This document shows positions 32,410-43,157 of a stretch of DNA of 64,000 bases, in pieces. The position numbers were made by a program, and so were the translations under genes. The DNA is from Brachypterus glaber (taxonomy: Eukaryota > Arthropoda > Insecta > Coleoptera > Kateretidae), in NCBI GenBank assembly GCA_958510825.1, contig OY294051.1, positions 27,267,265-27,331,264 on the forward strand, written 5' to 3'. Position 1 is the stretch's first letter; every line of letters starts with the position of its first letter. Below the pieces are notes generated by a model that ran no database searches, was not told the origin of the DNA, and was given only the letters and a program-made list of their open reading frames with translations.

Positions 32410-32829
32410 AAATTTTAGGCTCCAACTGTAGGTATATATATTTAGAGTTCAAAGAAATCAAAAATTTTGAACGGATGCACTAAGTCAAACATTGGCCGTT
32501 TTAGCAGTTTAACAGAAATGTTTATTGAAAACACACGTAGGCCCTTGTCGCTTAAAGTCTACATTTATCTCACAAGCACTGACATTGGCTTTTTTAAGTT
32601 ATATATATATAACAAGGGCCTACGTGTGTTTTATATATAACTTAAAAAAGCCAATGTCAGTGCTTGTGAGATAAATGTAGACTTTAAGCGACAAGGGCCT
32701 ACGTGTGTTTTCAATAAACATTTCTGTTAAACTGCTAAAACGGCCAATGTTTGACTTAGTGCATCCGTTCAAAATTTTTGATTTCTTTGAACTCTAAATA
32801 TTTATACCTACAGTTGGAGCCTAAAATTT
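32410..32829. repeat. 420 bp near-perfect hairpin with templated loop
   Basis: The left arm (32410 to about 32608) and right arm (about 32632 to 32829) are reverse complements over nearly 200 bp. The short loop repeats ACAAGGGCCTACGTGTGTTT, which also occurs in the right arm near 32690. Both arms carry GCACTAAGTC, the same motif found in the TIRs at 1732-2784. It is non-coding. Confidence 0.92.
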
Positions 32830-34000
32830 GTAGATCTGAAAAAAAAAATTGTTCGGCGGTATAAATACGGAAAAAGTGACATTGGCCCTTTTAGAATCAA
32901 GCCACAGAAATATATTTATTTCTCGTAATTTATATTTATGATCCTTAGTTGAAATTGAATTTTTTTTGCGTGTCTCTTTTAAATTTTAAGAAAACATCTC
33001 CCACGTATAACACTTTATTAGTCTATTTTTATTCTGTATAAATAGAACATTAAAACTATTATATGTATTTTTGAACTCATGTCAAGCTTGGATCGAAGTA
33101 TTCATTTATCGGGGGCCCCCAAAAATTAGATTTTTATAAACTATTTTTAAGGTTAATAGATACTTTAAATTATATTTATCCAATACATACAGATAATGAG
33201 ACAATTACCAGCTTTACTTTAAATAGATAAACTCAATAATAACCCCCGCGTGGCTTTTACTTTATTGAGTGGATAATTATTTATTTTACCCACTGAACTG
33301 TCACTTGTCAAATTATTTTCTTGTAAATGTCATTAAAATTTTTAATAAAAATATGAATTTCTAAGCTATTTATTGGATAAAACCTTGTATGGCACTCATG
33401 GATAAACCGACATTGTCCTCTCGCTAGGTACTTTACCCACTAGTACCATAAATAACTATTTTGTATGACCTAGTGTACACGAAATAAAGAAAAATGAATG
33501 TTCACTATATATCCTCGTTTGGATATATTTCTATCGCACGAGTACATAGTGCATATTTGAATGAAATGACAGCTATGCACACTCATTTATCCAAACGAGT
33601 ACACATAGCTTTGACAAAAGTCGTTTGACGTTTATAAAATTTTGAAATGTCAAAATTAAACACAGGTAATTCTTTAAAATATACTTTTTTAAAGAGTCTA
33701 GACTGTAGATCGAACGAAAAATGTTCGCAACTCGTTTGCACCAAGGACTAAAGTCGCTTACTCGTTACGAAAACTACTAATTTACTAACTGGATACTTTT
33801 GATCAAAATGTCGAGAAGTGTACCAAATTCAAAATTCAGCCCAATATGACCGAAAGCACTTTTCCACAAAAAGGGAGCGGCCAGGGAGCTCTTTTCATTA
33901 TAAAACTCGTTTTTAGCGCTCAAAAATACGTATAAAAAATATAGTCTGGTTATTAGGAAATGAACTTATTTTATTTTTGTGGGCCAGTGTAATTTATATA
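32830..34000. other. AT-rich spacer, no gene seen
   Basis: Scattered inverted fragments are present (TCGTTTGGATA near 33514 with TATCCAAACGAGT near 33590). Sequence homologous to the flank of the K/E-rich gene copies starts near 33785. Confidence 0.4.
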
Positions 34001-34019
34001 TTTAAAACTGTTTTTTTGT

Positions 34020-34232
34020 TCAATTTTTTTTCCAGATCTTCTTTTTCTTTTTAGCTTCTTTTGCTGCTTTTTCTTTTATTTTTTCCAGTTCTTTCTTTTT
34101 CTTTTAAGCTTCTTTTGTTATTTTTTCTTCCAGTTCTTGTCTTTTCTTCTCAGCTTGTTTTGCTGCTTTAGACGTTTCGGCCGCTATCTGATCTTTTGCA
34201 TTTTCAGTTTGCTTATCTAGTTCTTTTTTGGA
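34020..34232 (-). pseudogene. Broken copy 3 of the K/E-rich helical protein gene
   Basis: The minus strand gives KKELDKQTENAKDQIAAETS and AAKQAEKKRQELEEKITKEA, then an in-frame stop, then KKKKELEKIKEKAAKEAKKK. It lacks the first about 38 codons of the intact copy. The same stop (in CTTTTAAGCTTC) is present in copy 2, so these two derive from one broken ancestor. Confidence 0.75.
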
Positions 34233-34554
34233 TAACATCCAAACCAAGCGGTGCACTGCGGTGCTTGAGATTTTCAAAGTGCTTTAGGACTTAAACTAAT
34301 AATTTTTGGGATTTGCGCCAGTGCATACTTTTGATCAAAATGTCAAGAAGTGTACCAAATTCAAAATTCAGCCCAATATGACCGAAAGCACTTTTCCACA
34401 AAAAAGGAGCGGCCAGCGAGCTTTTTTCATTATAAAACTGGTTTTTAGCGCCCAAAAATACGTATAAAAAATATAGTCTGGTTATTAGCAAATGAACTTA
34501 TTTTATTTTTGTGGGCCAGTGTAATTTATATATTTAAAACTTTTTTTTTGTTCA

Positions 34555-34854
34555 ATTTTTTTTCCAGCTCTTCTTTTTCTTTTCAGCTTCTTTTGCTTCT
34601 TTTTCTTTAATTTTTTCCAGTTCTTTCTTTTTCTTTTAAGCTTCATTTGCTAATTTTTCTTCCAGTTCTTTCTTTTTCTTCCAAGCTTCTTTTGTTAATT
34701 TTTCTTCCAGTTCTTGTCTTTTCTTCTCAGCTTGTTTTGTTGCTTTAGACGTTTCGGCCGCTATCTGCTCTTTTGTATTTTCAGTTTGCTTATCTAGTTC
34801 ATTTTTGGATAAAATCCAAACCAAGCGGTGCAATGCGGTGCTTGAGATTTTCAA
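34555..34854 (-). pseudogene. Broken copy 2 of the K/E-rich helical protein gene
   Basis: An unrelated leader runs into KNELDKQTENTKEQIAAETS, matching the intact copy from about codon 38; the frame stops after ELEEKLANEA and then resumes as KKKKELEKIKEK. The flanks match copy 3 and the 3' flank of copy 1, with unit spacings of 534 and 576 bp. Confidence 0.75.
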
Positions 34855-35118
34855 AGTGCTTTGGCACTTAAACTAATAATTTTTGGGATTTGCGCCAGTG
34901 GACACTTTTGATCAAAATGTCGAGAAGTGTACCAAATTCAAAATTCAGCCCAATATGACCGAAAGCACTTTTTCCACAACAAGGGAGCGACCAGCGAGCT
35001 TTTTTTATTATAAAACTCGTTTTTAGCGCTCAAAAATACATATAAAAAATATAGTCTGGTTAATAGCAAATGAACTTATTTTATTTTTGTGGGCCAGTGT
35101 AATTTATATATTTAAAAC

Positions 35119-35445
35119 TTATTTTTTGTTCAATTTTTCTTCCAGCTCTTTCTTTTTCTTTTCAGCTTCTTTTACTGCTTTTTCTTCCATTTTTTCCAGT
35201 TCTTTCTTTTTCTTTTCAGCTTCTTTTGCTAATTTTTCTTCCAGTTCTTGTCTTTTCTTCTCAGCTTGTTTTGCTGCTTTAGACGTTTCGGCCGCTATCT
35301 GCTCTTTTGCATTTTCAGTTTGCCTATCTAGTTCCTTTTTGGCAGCAGGCATTTGATTTGCTACAGTTTTTTCGACATTTTTTACTGTTTCTTTTGCACT
35401 TTTCTCTACTTCTTTTAAATCCTTGTCTAATTGTTCCTTATTCAT
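35119..35445 (-). CDS. Small lysine/glutamate-rich helical protein, function unknown
   Basis: A 108-residue intronless reading frame beginning MNKEQLDKDLKEVEKSAKET. It has no signal peptide, cysteine or hydrophobic segment. From residue 38 it is a heptad-like charged helix (KEQIAAETSKAAKQAEKKRQ, ELEEKLAKEAEKKKKELEK) ending EEKLNKK, which would form a coiled coil or single alpha helix; LEA-like or cytoskeletal linker proteins look similar by composition alone. The ATG is the first in frame. The downstream minus strand has AATAAA near 35075, so it could be an expressed single-exon gene or a retrocopy. Two truncated, stop-containing tandem copies follow. I do not recognise a named family. Confidence 0.5.
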   Translation of the reverse strand: MNKEQLDKDLKEVEKSAKETVKNVEKTVANQMPAAKKELDRQTENAKEQIAAETSKAAKQAEKKRQELEEKLAKEAEKKKKELEKMEEKAVKEAEKKKKELEEKLNKK

Positions 35446-36539
35446 ATCAAATTAAAGTAATTAAACAAATTAAAGTAATATATGTCAAATGTAACTTTGA
35501 CAAATAAAAACTAGAAGAACAGTCAGAGGCGCCGGCAGCATTTTTCATAAGGGCGCAAACCTATTATTCAGCGTCTATCGACTACGCCGCAAAAATGGTA
35601 CATGGGCCTTGTAGCAGGGCTGGGTTAAAAAACCACTAGTTGAAAAAGAGATGGGTTTTTCCACTAAGAAAAAGACCAGAAAGGTCCATGACACATTCTA
35701 ATTAATTTTAAATGTTTTACAATATTTTTATCTAAATTGGTTATTTAGGCTCGCTGATAAAGAATCTGTTAACAAAAATCTTCCAACACACACCAGGGGG
35801 CGTAAAACCCAATTTTTTAAAGTATTTTTTAAAATTTTTTGGGGGTTTTGAGAAGCTTTAAGGCCACTGACGCATAGTGTTTTTTTAGTCCCTGAATCTA
35901 ATAACAAAAAGTCTTCCTCCGGTGTACATTGGACATTTTTTTTACATTATTTTTAAGAAGATTTTGCTATCAAAAGTGGCTAAAATAGAATTTGTTGTTA
36001 AAAATTTCCCCATATAAACTCCGCGCAGAATCTATTTGAGTTGATGTTCATTTTTTTGTTGTTGTATGGTTGGTAGAATAAATTTAAGGTCGCTATCAAG
36101 TTTCAAATTCATTGACAATACAAACATTATTTTGACGTTAAAAAAAAATCCAAATAATTATTAAAAAGCAAGAAGAAATTACAATAAAAATCTATAAAAA
36201 GGAAACTAAAGTATCAGTATCTACAACTGTTTTGTAAAAATTAAGCAATATAATACAGTGCTAATTAAGGGTTTCACAGTTAACGATGTGGAAATATTTT
36301 TTGGCGAGTTAACATGATACATAATTTTATTTAAAAAACATAATTTAACTTCAGGTAGGGTAAAATTTATTTTTAATAGCATATTTTAAATAAAAAAATT
36401 TACTTTTATTATAACTTTTAACAAATTTCCACTTTTTAAAAACTTTTTATAAGGATTTGTAAGACTTTACATGACAGTTATTTTAATCTAAATGTCAAAA
36501 ATTATCAAACGCACAATGCGTAATAAACATATCACTAAT
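35446..36539. other. Spacer with repeat fragments, no gene seen
   Basis: GGCGCCGGCAGCATTTTTC near 35527 looks like an element end. The remainder is AT-rich with no exon-like sequence. Confidence 0.35.
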
Positions 36540-36985
36540 AGTATATTAAAGTACTAGTGCGCTAAAAACGTGTTATGAAACGAGTGCTTTATACAATTTT
36601 TTCTATTTTGCTCTAAAATTTAAAAAAACTTACATTTAAATTGATGACTGATTTAGGTATTTTTGTTTTGGATTGGCATTACAGTTTACACCATGTTTAA
36701 AATTCTAAGAACAAATGATATTTTGATATATTTTATAGTCATCTCTTCTCTTTTTTTACTGCAATTAACCAAGCCACAATTTTAACATGGTAAAAATAAC
36801 CTAAACACAAAATTTTGTAGAAAATTCAACTTTAAAGCGACATTGACATTTGCACGGAAAACGTCAAGTGATAGGCCAGGTCTGTTGCCAACCCAAAAGA
36901 ACAAAAGTACAGAGCTCTTATGGGCCTATAAGAACACGCAAAATGCGTGTGATTATGAGCTCATTAGAGTCGCAAAATAGAAAAA
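36540..36985. repeat. Dispersed repeat, copy 2 (see 5895)
   Basis: It shares GCGCTAAAAACGTGTTATGA, GGATTGGCATTACAG and GCAAAATGCGTGTGATTA with the copy at 5895-6420, in the same order. The left hairpin arm of that copy is missing here. Confidence 0.75.
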
Positions 36986-39252
36986 AGTCATTTTTAAACC
37001 ACTAATAGCTTCCTTGATCCAATTTGTTACTCAGATAGATAATGCGCCGAGTTTACATAAAATATCGAATTTAACGCACGAAATTTACAAAATATAACAA
37101 AAATGTAGAAAAGGGCAGAAAAGTTAAAAAAAAGTCAGAGAAAGACGGGCTTTTTCGAAAAAGACAAATGCCCCGGACTTTTCTGAAAAAAAAATGTATT
37201 TTTTATCCTACACAAGGTTAATATCCTTTTTTTTTGCCTCATTTTCGGGCGAAAAGTACTTCTTTTCCCGCCTAGACGGAAAAAAAATTACAAAAATTAT
37301 GAATAGATGGCGTAAAATGTTTAACTCAATTTTTAGTTAAAGAAACCAATTTTTTTAGTATTTTGGATCATTTAATTTTATTTTATTTTATTTTATTGAA
37401 CAATAATTTAGTTAATGAAATATTTTTGTAATACTGTACAGTTAAATAAATTAATAATTGACAGTCAAGAAAAAGAATTTATATATATTTACAAAATGTT
37501 GTCATTTTATTAATGTTATTTAGCAAACTGTTGTTAGTTTTATAGAATAATCAGTATTTTTACTTTACCCATTAAGAATTTTACTATAGGCATTGTACAA
37601 GTACAAATGAATTTTAAAGAACTTTTTATCTTTTAATGTAAATTAACAAAACCTTATTAATTTTACAAACAAACTTGCGTTATTACTACGGTTATGGTAA
37701 ATTTACTTTAATAAGACTAGCAACGAAGCGAAACAGCCTGATGCGTGCTCCTCCTTGCACCAGTTGATGCCGTAGCACGTTCTTGTGAGACGCCGCCAAA
37801 TGTTTTTTTTTTAATTTAGCTGTTTTGTTTAGTGTTGTTATATTCATAATCGGTAAGTTATCCTTGTTTTTAGATGTTATTTTGTAGTTTTTGTAGGTGT
37901 AGGTTACATTTTGGCTAATAGATCCATAGTTGTGCAGAGCTGTCGGCAGGTAGATTTTTATTTGTGTTAATACCAAATAAAGATAGTCTTAGTTATAGTA
38001 TAGATTGAGATTTACAACGTGCTTTTGATTTTTTTTAATGATCTCTAACCGTTTACGAGATAAAATGCATGGGCGGGACATTTGAAACACCTTGTACACA
38101 GAGACAATTATTCTAGTTTAGTAGTATTATAGTAGTATAGTTTGTTGAAATATTTATGTAATAAAAACAACTTTCAGTTTATACTTTGTTTTATTTGTAG
38201 TTTCAACTTCATATCCACACCATTTGTTTTCCATTTTCTTTTCTATACATAGCAGTAAATAGTAAAATTCAGTTTTAATTTCACAAAAAAAAAATTGAAT
38301 TTCATTATTAATTTTGCAAAATAATTTTAAGTTTCGATAAAATTTCGCAAAAACTGTGTGAAATTACACTGCGTTAAAAAAAATCTTAAACTTCTTGTAA
38401 AAACACTGTAATAGTTATCGTAAATATGTGAAATATTTGTAATAATAATGTGTAGAATTACAAATAATTTGTTTATTGAAGCAATAAATTTACAATATTT
38501 TTGTAAATATATTATAAAAGAAATTAAAACTGCTATTATAAATGAAACAAATATAAACAACGATTGGAAATATAGTATGATAATTTTACTCGTCTCTTAT
38601 GAATTTTAAGTATTCTTTTGTAATATTATACATACTATTGTGATAATTTTAACAAATGTTTTGTAATTTTAGAAAATAATTTAATACGTATTTTTACATA
38701 ACTAGTAGTAAAAATATATTACTCTAATAGATTTACTTTGATAGTGTTTGGCAAAAAATAACCAGCGATAGTTATAGTAATTTTACAAAATAATGTTTTC
38801 AGTGTAAAGTCATGTTTTAAATTACAATACTATTTTAAAAATACGGTATGAAATTCGAAAAAAATTTTCAGTTTCTTTTTAAATTCTGGTACCGACAGCT
38901 GGTAATTAAATTGCAGGAAATATTTTTTACAGTGTAAAAAAATTGAATTAATCAACAATTATTCAATATTTATAAATAATTCTTACAACATTCTTATTTA
39001 GTAAAGAATAGATTTTTTAATTACACATATAAATATGTCTGTGTATTTACCTACACCTATATTTTTATAATTATCCTTTGATTTATATACGTGGAAGAAG
39101 TAGGTAGCGTTCATATCTAGCTAGGTAAGTACTCTTCACATCTATATGAAAATGTGTGTTTCTCGACTATTTTTTCAACTAGGGTGACCCTAGTAGGGTC
39201 CCTGAATGTAGTGACCTAATTTTGGGTTCCCTATTTTCAAATAACATAGCAG
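36986..39252. other. Long AT-rich gene-free stretch
   Basis: Between 37690 and 37976 a minus-strand frame of 94 codons includes a GC-richer segment (about 37730-37800, with GCACCAGTTGATGCCGTAGC) that looks like a fragment of a repeat; I cannot name it. At 38160-38950 only AT-rich sequence is visible. At 38080 TTTGAAACACCTTGTAC resembles element ends seen near 5885 and 60130. Confidence 0.35.
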
Positions 39253-40005
39253 GCATAGGCGCCGACTCCGGAAGGGCTGGGGGCGGTGGCCATGGCCCCC
39301 ATAAACTTAAAACAGGGGGACAGGGCCCTCTTGGAATATTGTGTATACTTTTAACCTTTACCTGGCACAGGGGGTACGTATGAACCCCACGCTGTTTCTC
39401 GTCGATTTTCGATATCTAAATCTTCGAAATCTAAACTCGTAACGACATCTATCGGTAGTCAAGGGGTACACTTTTATACCTATGCCACTAGGACAGCGCT
39501 GCGACGGTTCAGTTTGTCTGTGGAAGACTCATGAAAACTAATATTTTTCCTTTATAGTGATATAATAGAAGAAGACACCTAAAATTTTAGCCCTTTTTAT
39601 CAAAAAACAAAAAAGTTATGAATTTTTTTGTAAAAAACGTTTTTTTTTCAAGTTTTTCAAGTTTCCGAATTTTTTCTGAACGCTGATCTTGATTTTTCTA
39701 AACTCTGACTATTCCCCCCTTTAAAGGGGTATCTGAAGATGATCTCTGATTTTTTCTAAAAAAAAATATTTCAAGTTTTACAAGGATTATTTGTCACTGG
39801 GGTTTGTACGAACCCCACAGTGCCAGGTATGTTACTCAGGGGAGGTGTGCCAGGTAAAGGTTAAATACTATAATAGCTTCACAATTTTTAAATATATTTT
39901 TAGTTTTTTCTTAATTTAATAAAAATTTATAACTTTTATGTATTTTTTTTACTTAAAAAAAACTTTGCGCCCCCCCCTGAGATTTTGAAAAGTCAGCGCC
40001 TATGA
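39253..40005. mobile_element. Element with CATAGGCGCC ends enclosing a piggyBac-type MITE
   Basis: CATAGGCGCCGACTCCG at the left and AGTCAGCGCCTATG at the right are imperfect inverted ends. The middle is occupied by the element at 39355-39860. No target duplication was recognised, so classification (hAT-like?) is tentative. Confidence 0.5.
39351..39864. mobile_element. piggyBac-type MITE, 506 bp, TTAA target site
   Basis: TTAA at 39351-39354 and 39861-39864 encloses ends CCTTTACCTGGCAC and GTGCCAGGTAAAGG (perfect 14 bp inverted repeat). A subterminal motif GAACCCCAC occurs near both ends (39383 and 39815), and GTGCCAGGTA is repeated near the right end. It is non-coding. Confidence 0.9.
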
Positions 40006-40159
40006 TAATAGGTGCGTTTAATGAAGCTCAGTGAAAGGCAGCAAAACTCAGCTAAATCCATTAGGGCGTTCAACTGTCAACGTCAACTGTCAAGGTTAGG
40101 CTGTTTTCTGAGTTTCGCTGGCAGCCAAAGTAAGTGATCTATTCTACCGCTGAAATTAG

Positions 40160-40438
40160 CTATTTGTCAAACAGTCTGCCAAAATAGTAGATATAACCTA
40201 AAAAAAACTCACAAGCTCGTTGTTTGGTCAACTTATAAAGCATAGTATACGTAAAAAAACTTTTTATTAAATTGTCATAAAACACTGCTTGAAATCTATT
40301 AGTTAAATAATTATAATTATAATCAGTTAGCAAGTCAACCGCAGATACTGATAAAACAATAAAATGTAGAATGGACTTTAATATCCTTGGATTGACTCTA
40401 TCTAATGCCTTACTGTACTCCAAAAGTACCATTAAAGT
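40160..40438 (-). pseudogene. LINE reverse transcriptase fragment
   Basis: The minus-strand translation begins VLLEYSKALDRVNPRILKSI and continues LHFIVLSVSAVDLLTD, YLTNRFQAVF. This matches reverse-transcriptase motif A (YSKAFDxVNH in insect LINEs, here with ALD and VNP changes) and the following YLxNRxQ region. It is an isolated, degraded piece of about 90 codons. Confidence 0.7.
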
Positions 40439-41630
40439 TAAATCTCTGGGTCTTTATGTAAACATTATCTTAAAAATTAGAGGATAAAGTAGATGCTACG
40501 GGTATTCTGTGATATGTAAAGTATCTGTATAAACTCATTTTTTGTTTTTTTTTTCTTTTTTTTTGTTATACATATTTATAAATCTTTTTTTCTTTATGTA
40601 GATAATAATTATATCTATATTATCCCGATTCTGATTGAAATAGATAAATGTACAGAATGGAATAGTAAGTATATTATATAACTAGAAAGGAAGTAAAGTT
40701 TTTCGTAACAAGTGAGAATATTTTCCAAGGGGCGTAAGCCAAGTGTGAAAATCTTGACATAAGTGAGTAAAATACTTACCTCTCGAGTAATGTACAGTCT
40801 TTTTTCTACGACAAAATAAAATATAATTAGATTTGTTTGAATATTAATATAAATACTATAAATATTAATTATTATTTTTTTAATATTAAAACATATTTTA
40901 TAGATTACAAAAAAAAAATCGTAGGGTTTTCGAAAAATAATCGCACTAGTGTGTAGCAAAAGGTTTTCGAAACCAAACTAAGCGTGAATTCTAAACGCGT
41001 GGCCAATCTAAGGTGGGGATAAAACCGTTTAACAAATATAGGGAATAATACAATGTTGCCAAACTTTAAGAAAATTGTTAAATTTTCGGGATATCGACTT
41101 TGAGCCATATTACCCGCTGGGCATCTTTTTTTCTTATTAGGCATTTTTTTTCTTATTCGGCAATTTTGCCGGTCCAAACCCCTCCCCCCCCCCCCAAAGA
41201 AAATGCTCATATTCGGCCCTGCCTTTAGATCCAGTGGGTCAATAGTTACGCCACTGCTAAAAACGTCAAAATAAAACCTATGGTTCCAATTAGTACAAAT
41301 TATAATTCATACTATTCGGCAGACCTTGTACAATGCCCAAATTAGCGTTACGCATTTTTTAAAAACATATTTGGAGTCCCACTCTTGTGTAATATAAACT
41401 AAAAACGCGTTTTGAAAATGTAAATAATAAATAACGAGCATGTGGTACTGAATTTATATTGACGTTAATAAGTTAATTTTTAGGACACTGACATAAAAAA
41501 TACCTTCGGCTTTATTTGATTAATAACACTGATTAGTTTCAGCTTAAATTTTATTTTTTTATTTTTTTTTATTCATTTTTTTTTGTAATTGACGTGTTTA
41601 ATCCGAATCTGCGGAAAAATATTCTTATCA
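40439..41630. other. Gene-free repeat-rich spacer
   Basis: This includes an inverted pair around GGGGCGTAAGCCAAGTG (near 40730), a C-run at 41184-41199 and a GTTACGCCACTGC end-like motif at 41248. I see no exon. Confidence 0.35.
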
Positions 41631-41901
41631 GGTTTTAGCAACGAACTAACAACTCTTCTCTCTAGAATACGCATACCGTTAATATAAAGTATCGCCAACA
41701 TCTCGGTTTGTTTGTAAACAAATAGTAGGTATATTCAGACATGAACAATAACAATTACCAGTAACTGTTATTGTTGTCTCTGTTAGAACAAAGCTGTGCG
41801 AGTAAGAAAGACAAATGTATATGTTGCCTACTTTTTTTTTCAGTTTTTACAAATGAAATGCCTATTCTAGAGAGAAGAGTTATTAGTTCGTTGGGTTTTA
41901 G
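41631..41901. mobile_element. hAT-type MITE, uninterrupted copy
   Basis: The perfect 8 bp duplication GGTTTTAG (41631-41638 and 41894-41901) flanks a 255 bp element with ends CAACGAACTAACAACTCTTC and GAGTTATTAGTTCGTTG. It is the reverse-oriented sister of 26250-26753 and supplies the empty site for the hairpin there. Confidence 0.92.
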
Positions 41902-42330
41902 AGATATTCTGCTATTATGTCATATCTACACTAGATTAAACGTAACGACAATTTTTTGTGTTTAGGTTAAAGAAAAGGATTTTTTAATGAGCTTAATCTG
42001 AACCTTTTATCAAAAACAAAAAATACCTAATGAATATTTGAAAAGTCCAGTAAAAAAAATCGCAGATTCGGATCCAAATTATTTTAAAATTGTGTAAAAC
42101 TAAGGCCCAGAATCTCGGGGGCAAAACACTTTTAAAATATAAACTAATTTACTACCAAGAACTTTTAAAAACCATACAAAAATTCATATCAAGTAAAACC
42201 TTTTTTTTTTGAGTTGTAAATACATAAAAAATTACGTATGTTAAAAATAAGTTTCATCGAATCTTTAGGTATCTCAAAAACGGTCCATTGAAAAAAATAT
42301 TTTTGGCAGTTTCGGATTCAGTACTTTAAA

Positions 42331-42746
42331 TGGAGCTCTCTACAACTAGAATTATGAAACAAAAGACGTATACCCTATCTCTATCTCATTTGTGCTACAC
42401 TTTTCAGCCAACCAAATAAATACTGTATTTGTTTTTCATACAACAAATACAGTATTTATTTGGTTGGCCGGAAAGTGTAGCACTGAGTGGCACGAACGAA
42501 CATAGCTAATATGAATCTGTAGAATAAGATAATTCTACTAAAATTTAGATGGCGCCAGTAATTTCTTTAATAAAAATAATATAGTTACACTTTTCGCCCG
42601 GCCAAGTAAATATTGTATTTGTTCAACAAAGAACAAATACAGAATTTGTTTGGGTGGGTGGAAGTGGGAGTGTATGTATGTCTTCTATCCTTTTTGGGTA
42701 GAACTTTTGTCCCTGTCTAATCTAACGGGAGAAATCGCCATTGCCT
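42331..42746. mobile_element. MITE, copy of the CHCHD2 intron 3 element
   Basis: Reverse complement of 23485-23879, starting GGAGCTCTCTACAACTAG and ending GGGAGAAATCGCCATTG, with small length differences (a longer GT-rich stretch near 42655-42690). Confidence 0.85.
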
Positions 42747-43157
42747 GTGGCAGATAAAAACTTTGTAAACTAGTGTAAATAACACTGCGTAATTTATCGT
42801 GCAATACTTTTTTAGCATGCAGTTGCTAAATTATTTTATCTACTGCCAATGTTTTTACTTTGCTTCTGCTTCACCTCAATTCACAAACCAAATATTAACA
42901 AAAAAGTATAGTTTATAAAATAGTGGTATACTTTAACCAAATTTTATTATCGTAACTATACCATACTAGTATGAAGAATAGCATACTACACACACATTAT
43001 TATTTAACTACAACAAACAATGACGTCACACTAACTATTCGTAGTAACCACGTACCCTAGGTAGTTTGCTCACATAGTAAGTATTTCTATCCTTTTCTAT
43101 TATATTTCTGTTCACTCCAAATCATATTTTTTCGAACAAGAAGAGGAAAAAATAGGT

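Noticed and set aside
37692..37976. 94-codon minus-strand frame as a gene
   Set aside because: No motif, and the GC-richer block inside looks like a repeat fragment rather than an exon; no splice context.
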